Positions 14,226-17,353 of a stretch of DNA of 17,353 bases are shown piece after piece. The stretch spans positions 1 through 17,353 of the forward strand of contig JARRRD010000028.1 of the NCBI GenBank assembly GCA_037381085.1, read 5' to 3'. The stretch comes from JARRRD01 sp037381085. Lineage in GTDB: Bacteria; Nitrospirota; Thermodesulfovibrionia; Thermodesulfovibrionales; UBA6898. The position numbers and the translations under genes were made by a program. The notes under the pieces were generated by a model that made no database searches, was not told the DNA's origin, and saw nothing but the letters and a program-made list of their open reading frames with translations. Each line of letters begins with the position of its first letter. The stretch's first letter is position 1.

Positions 14226-15491
14226 ATGAGAAAAGCATTCATAACCGCAGTCTTCCTCGCAATAGCCTTTTGGACCGTAAGAAACAACTTCGACATTGTC
14301 AACCGGACGGAGAAAGTGCAGCCGTCGCGCGGGGCGGTGACGTCCAGACCCGTCGCATTCAGGCAGATAAGCGGAAAGATCAAGAGAGGGGAAACCCTTT
14401 TCGATATATTCAAGAAATACAAGCTCGATCTGAAGGCCCTCTTTCAACTGAAGGAAGCGTCGGCCGATGTCTACAAGCTGAGCGACCTGCGGCCGAAGCA
14501 GCCTTACAGGATAGTTCTCGATAATAACGACCGGATCAATTCTTTCGTATATTGGATCAATGACGATACCATGCTCAACATCAAGAGCACGGGGGACGGC
14601 TTCTGCGCCGAAAAGGTCCCCGTCAGTTACGAGAAGAGGATTCTGCATATCGGCGGGACCATCAAGGACAACCTGATTTCCTCAATAGGGGAGGGGCGTG
14701 AGAACCTGATGCTTGCGCTTAAGTTGACGGACATCTTTGCCTGGGACATAGATTTTACTACCGACCTCAGGAAAGATGACGAATTCAGGATCGTTGTCGT
14801 TGGAATGTACCGGAACGGGAAGTTCAGGAAATATGGAGACATACTCTCGGCCGAATTTGTCAACAACGGTGAAAAGTATTTTGCATACAGGTATTCGCAC
14901 GACGGCAAGACCGATTATTACGATTCCGACGGAAGATCGCTGAGAAAGGCCTTTCTTAAGGCGCCGCTCAGCTTCAGGCGCATCAGTTCACGTTTTTCAA
15001 ACAGGCGTTTTCAGCCGATCCTGAAGATCTGGAGGCCGCACCACGGAGTGGACTATGCCGCCCCGACCGGTACGCCGGTCTCCGCCTCCGGCGACGGGAA
15101 AGTCCTCTTCGCCGGAAGGGACGGTGGATATGGAAACCTTATAATCCTGCGGCATCGTAACGGATGGAAGACCTATTACGGTCATTTGTCCAGGTTTGCC
15201 AGGGGTATCAGGAAGGGGGAGCGGGTAAGCCAGGGCGAACTGATCGGTTACGTAGGCGCAACGGGCCTGGCGACAGGGCCGCACCTCCACTATGAGATGC
15301 GTATTCACAACAGGCCGGTGAACCCCCTTTCCGTGAAGATTCCGCACGGTGAATCCGTTCCGGAGACGTTGATGGCGGATTTCAGGCGGGTCAGGGGAGA
15401 GATGGACACCCAGCTCGCCTCCATACCTTCAGCGGCCTTTGCAGTTACCGGGATGGCTGCCGCCGAACCGGCGAGTCAGCAGAAAGGGTAG
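14226..15491 (+). CDS. Membrane-anchored M23 (LytM) peptidoglycan endopeptidase
   Basis: A 421-residue protein with one N-terminal TM/signal segment (4-17), an OapA/LysM-like N-terminal domain starting with KIKRGETLFDIFKKY (51-65), a middle Csd3-like domain, and an M23 peptidase domain (about 265-370). All zinc-site residues are present: His272 and Asp276 in HHGVD, and His355 in HLH, with catalytic His320 in YGHLS and His353. It should cut peptidoglycan cross-bridges in the periplasm, as MepM-type enzymes do. The ATG at 14226 has GGAGGG just upstream; the open frame extends to 14112 but the extension is not signal-like. A TATACT lies at 14093-14098 with a poor -35 box. Confidence 0.9.
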   Translation: MRKAFITAVFLAIAFWTVRNNFDIVNRTEKVQPSRGAVTSRPVAFRQISGKIKRGETLFDIFKKYKLDLKALFQLKEASADVYKLSDLRPKQPYRIVLDNNDRINSFVYWINDDTMLNIKSTGDGFCAEKVPVSYEKRILHIGGTIKDNLISSIGEGRENLMLALKLTDIFAWDIDFTTDLRKDDEFRIVVVGMYRNGKFRKYGDILSAEFVNNGEKYFAYRYSHDGKTDYYDSDGRSLRKAFLKAPLSFRRISSRFSNRRFQPILKIWRPHHGVDYAAPTGTPVSASGDGKVLFAGRDGGYGNLIILRHRNGWKTYYGHLSRFARGIRKGERVSQGELIGYVGATGLATGPHLHYEMRIHNRPVNPLSVKIPHGESVPETLMADFRRVRGEMDTQLASIPSAAFAVTGMAAAEPASQQKG

Positions 15492-15595
15492 GGCAGACCC
15501 GTTTCCCTGCGTTCTTGCCGCAGCTCTCATGAAGCGGGAAATTTCATTCCGATGATTGTCGTGACCCGGGAATCTTTTACCGAGGGGGGTTGATA

Positions 15596-16639
15596 ATGAT
15601 AGCCGGATTAAAGACTTTGATTATTCCTGCGCTGATAGCTTTCTTCTCAGCCCTGGCACTGTTCGTCGTCAGGGGAGTTGCGTTCAGGATATTGCGTAAA
15701 TGGGCGGGCAGGACAGAAACAAGGATCGACGACATCGTCATAGATTCTTTCAGCACGCCCTCTCTGTACTGGTGCGTAGCCATCGGCCTTTACGCCGGGG
15801 TCGTGACTTCGGAGGTGCCGGCAAAGTACGTTTTTTATCTGAGTAATGTCATTTATGTGATCCTGATATTGTCCGTCACCTTTGCGGCCGCAAACCTCGC
15901 GGGCAGGCTCTTCAGGAACTACGTACAGAAGTCCAATCTTCCGATCCCCACGACGGGACTTGCTTACGGCCTTTTCAAGGGCATAATCATCATTATAGGT
16001 TTTCTGATTGTCCTGAACGTCCTGGGAGTTTCTATAACCCCTCTCATTACAGCCCTGGGTGTCGGGGGCCTCGCAGTGGCGCTGGCCCTTCAGGACACGC
16101 TTACGAACCTTTTTGCGGGCATCCATGTGCTGATGGAGCGGTCGATAAGGGTGGGAGACTTCATCAAGCTTGAATCGGGACAGGAGGGGTATGTCGACGA
16201 TATTACGTGGAGGACCACGAGGATCAGGATGCTGCCCAACAACATGGTCGTAATACCCAACAGCAAACTTGCCCAGAGTATCGTCACCAACTATTACCTG
16301 CCCGAAAAAAGGATGTCCCTGCTGATCCCTGTCGGGGTGAGTTACTCATCGGACCCTGAAAGGGTCGAACAGATTCTCGTGGAAGAGGCCAAAAAGGCGA
16401 TCGGGGAGATTCCGGGGCTTCTGAAAGACCCTGAGCCCTTTGTTCGCTTTATCCCCGGTTTCGGGGATAGCTCTCTTGACTTTACGCTCATCTGCCAGGT
16501 GCAGGAATTTGTCGACCAGTATTACGCCCAGCACGAACTGAGGAAGAGGATCTTCAAGCGGTTCAGTAAAGAAGGAATCGAGATCCCCTTCCCGCACCGG
16601 ACGGTCTATCTCAGGGAGGAGAAGGATTGGGAGAAGTAG
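15596..16639 (+). CDS. MscS-family mechanosensitive channel
   Basis: A 347-residue small-conductance mechanosensitive channel. TM helices lie at about 8-26, 56-72, 80-102 and 127-148. The pore-lining TM3 (about 150-182) shows the Gly/Ala pattern LGVGGLAVALALQDTLTNLFAGI. The beta domain and C-terminal alpha-beta domain follow (VGDFIKLESGQEGYV, PNSKL, then to the end). It would release solutes on hypo-osmotic shock, which suits a glucosylglycerate producer. The ATG at 15596 has a GGGGGG run six bases upstream; a TTG at 15590 lies next to that run and is rejected. It overlaps the next gene by 13 bases. Confidence 0.92.
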   Translation: MIAGLKTLIIPALIAFFSALALFVVRGVAFRILRKWAGRTETRIDDIVIDSFSTPSLYWCVAIGLYAGVVTSEVPAKYVFYLSNVIYVILILSVTFAAANLAGRLFRNYVQKSNLPIPTTGLAYGLFKGIIIIIGFLIVLNVLGVSITPLITALGVGGLAVALALQDTLTNLFAGIHVLMERSIRVGDFIKLESGQEGYVDDITWRTTRIRMLPNNMVVIPNSKLAQSIVTNYYLPEKRMSLLIPVGVSYSSDPERVEQILVEEAKKAIGEIPGLLKDPEPFVRFIPGFGDSSLDFTLICQVQEFVDQYYAQHELRKRIFKRFSKEGIEIPFPHRTVYLREEKDWEK

Positions 16640-17298
16640 CAACGGCATTTGATTTCAAACAGCACTCCAGCATCGTGAAGGCCACCGGAAGGCATGCCGC
16701 CAATCTCCGCGAACTGAGGGAAGTGATCGCCGCCGTAAGTGACGATTCGATATTCCACCACACGTACCAGTATTTCCTTAAAGGTCATATACTCGAATAT
16801 ACCAATGACTTCGCACAGTGGGCCGGTGAGAATCTGGAAGAGAGGGCACTGGCAGAGCGGCTGTCCAATATAGACCCCTACGAATTCAGGAACATTACAG
16901 ATCTTAGGGATGAGCTGCTCAGGACGATCGACGAGTACCTCGAAAAATTTCCCGAACCGAGGGCGGCGATGCCGGGGGACGAATTTTACTTCAACGAAAC
17001 GATAAGTCTCACATTTCATGTTGGGATAAGGGCCCAGAACCTGGCCGAATTCCTTCTGGCAATCAAATATGTCGACATGGGCTCGATATACTACCATTTC
17101 TATGAGGCCCGGATGCGGCTTGGAGGCGGTGTAGACGATTTCTCGGCATGGGTGGACAACGTCCTCGGAAAGAGGGACCTGGCCGAGAGGATACGCTCGA
17201 TCGACCTCTTCATGCACAGTGCGGAGGGCATAAGGGAACACATCATCCTGGAAGTCGAGGCCGAGGTGAAAAAGGACATGGAGATCATATCGGGGTGA
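16627..17298 (+). CDS. DUF5752-like helical protein of unknown function
   Basis: A 223-residue soluble, probably all-helical protein with two similar halves. Each half contains an aromatic-His rich motif, an acidic Asp-Phe-Trp motif and an LAERI/L-S/R-x-ID motif: HTYQYF, NDFAQW, LAERLSNID in the first half and YYHFYEARMR, DDFSAW, LAERIRSID in the second. This looks like an internal duplication. I take it as DUF5752 from memory of the family; no function is known to me. The start is TTG at 16627, inside the mscS end, supported by GGAGG at 16615-16619 with a seven-base spacing. The stop overlaps the next gene's GTG. It sits between a channel and a putative glycosyltransferase. Confidence 0.75.
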   Translation: MGEVATAFDFKQHSSIVKATGRHAANLRELREVIAAVSDDSIFHHTYQYFLKGHILEYTNDFAQWAGENLEERALAERLSNIDPYEFRNITDLRDELLRTIDEYLEKFPEPRAAMPGDEFYFNETISLTFHVGIRAQNLAEFLLAIKYVDMGSIYYHFYEARMRLGGGVDDFSAWVDNVLGKRDLAERIRSIDLFMHSAEGIREHIILEVEAEVKKDMEIISG

Positions 17299-17353
17299 TC
17301 TCACAGTATTCGGGCATATCACCCAAGGGCGACCTGCTGCTGCTCCAGAAACT
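17295..17353 (+). CDS. Start of a further gene, possibly a glycosyltransferase (cut by window edge)
   Basis: GTG at 17295 overlaps the previous stop (GTGA). The frame is open to the window end, giving 19 residues beginning MISQYSGISPKGDLLLLQK. The Tyr-x-x-Ile-x-Pro-Lys-Gly pattern recalls the N-terminus of TreT-like GT4 glycosyltransferases (trehalose synthase type), but this is too short to be sure. Confidence 0.4.
   Translation, partial: MISQYSGISPKGDLLLLQK

Noticed and set aside
16606..17322. 238-residue ORF antisense to the DUF5752-like gene
   Set aside because: The plus-strand frame has a proper ribosome-binding site and family motifs; the antisense frame has neither.

Overview
The window is about 17.4 kb of gene-dense bacterial chromosome with a Gram-negative envelope. 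Evidence for the envelope is two lipoproteins with lipoboxes, periplasmic HtrA proteases, a Slp-type outer-membrane lipoprotein and a Tat-exported molybdoenzyme. GC content is moderate to high, and Arg AGG and Ile ATA codons are common. The mix of an MpgP/GpgS glucosylglycerate cassette, DUF5752-like protein, YedY/sulfite-oxidase-like enzyme and CATTCC-type dispersed repeats would suit Nitrospirota or a deltaproteobacterial relative. That placement is an inference from gene content only. I see no rRNA, tRNA, CRISPR array, transposase or phage gene.

Layout. (1) 1-6776 is mostly minus-strand envelope genes: a partial Slp lipoprotein with a good promoter, a small orphan on the plus strand, a two-TM protein, two tandem HtrA/DegP proteases (one secreted, one lipoprotein), then an apparent operon of nitroreductase, small secreted protein and sulfite-oxidase-like molybdoenzyme. 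(2) 6777-7410 is a gene-poor gap with a MITE-like element (about 171 bp, 16-bp perfect terminal inverted repeats, nested hairpins) and a plus-strand promoter with a TATAAT box. (3) 7411-9221 is a 14-codon leader peptide whose stop overlaps the start of a CBS-domain ClC protein (TAATG). (4) 9218-12733 is the compatible-solute block: an MpgP-type HAD phosphatase and a MOFRL glycerate 2-kinase coupled by an ATGA overlap on the minus strand, diverging from glucosyl-3-phosphoglycerate synthase on the plus strand. (5) 12792-14031 holds a lysine-tailed small protein, a LapA-domain protein and, convergent, a double-SH3 secreted protein. (6) 14226-17353 is an M23 peptidase, an MscS channel, a DUF5752-like protein, and the first codons of another gene. 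The last three overlap and look translationally coupled.

How the genes may work together: GpgS joins an NDP-glucose to 3-phosphoglycerate, the HAD phosphatase would release glucosylglycerate, and glycerate kinase could return glycerate to glycolysis. ClC and MscS handle ion and osmolyte flux. Cell-wall and folding-stress genes (M23, SH3, LapA, HtrA pair) surround them. The whole reads as an osmotic and envelope-stress neighbourhood. Functions are from family recognition by eye; no database search was run.
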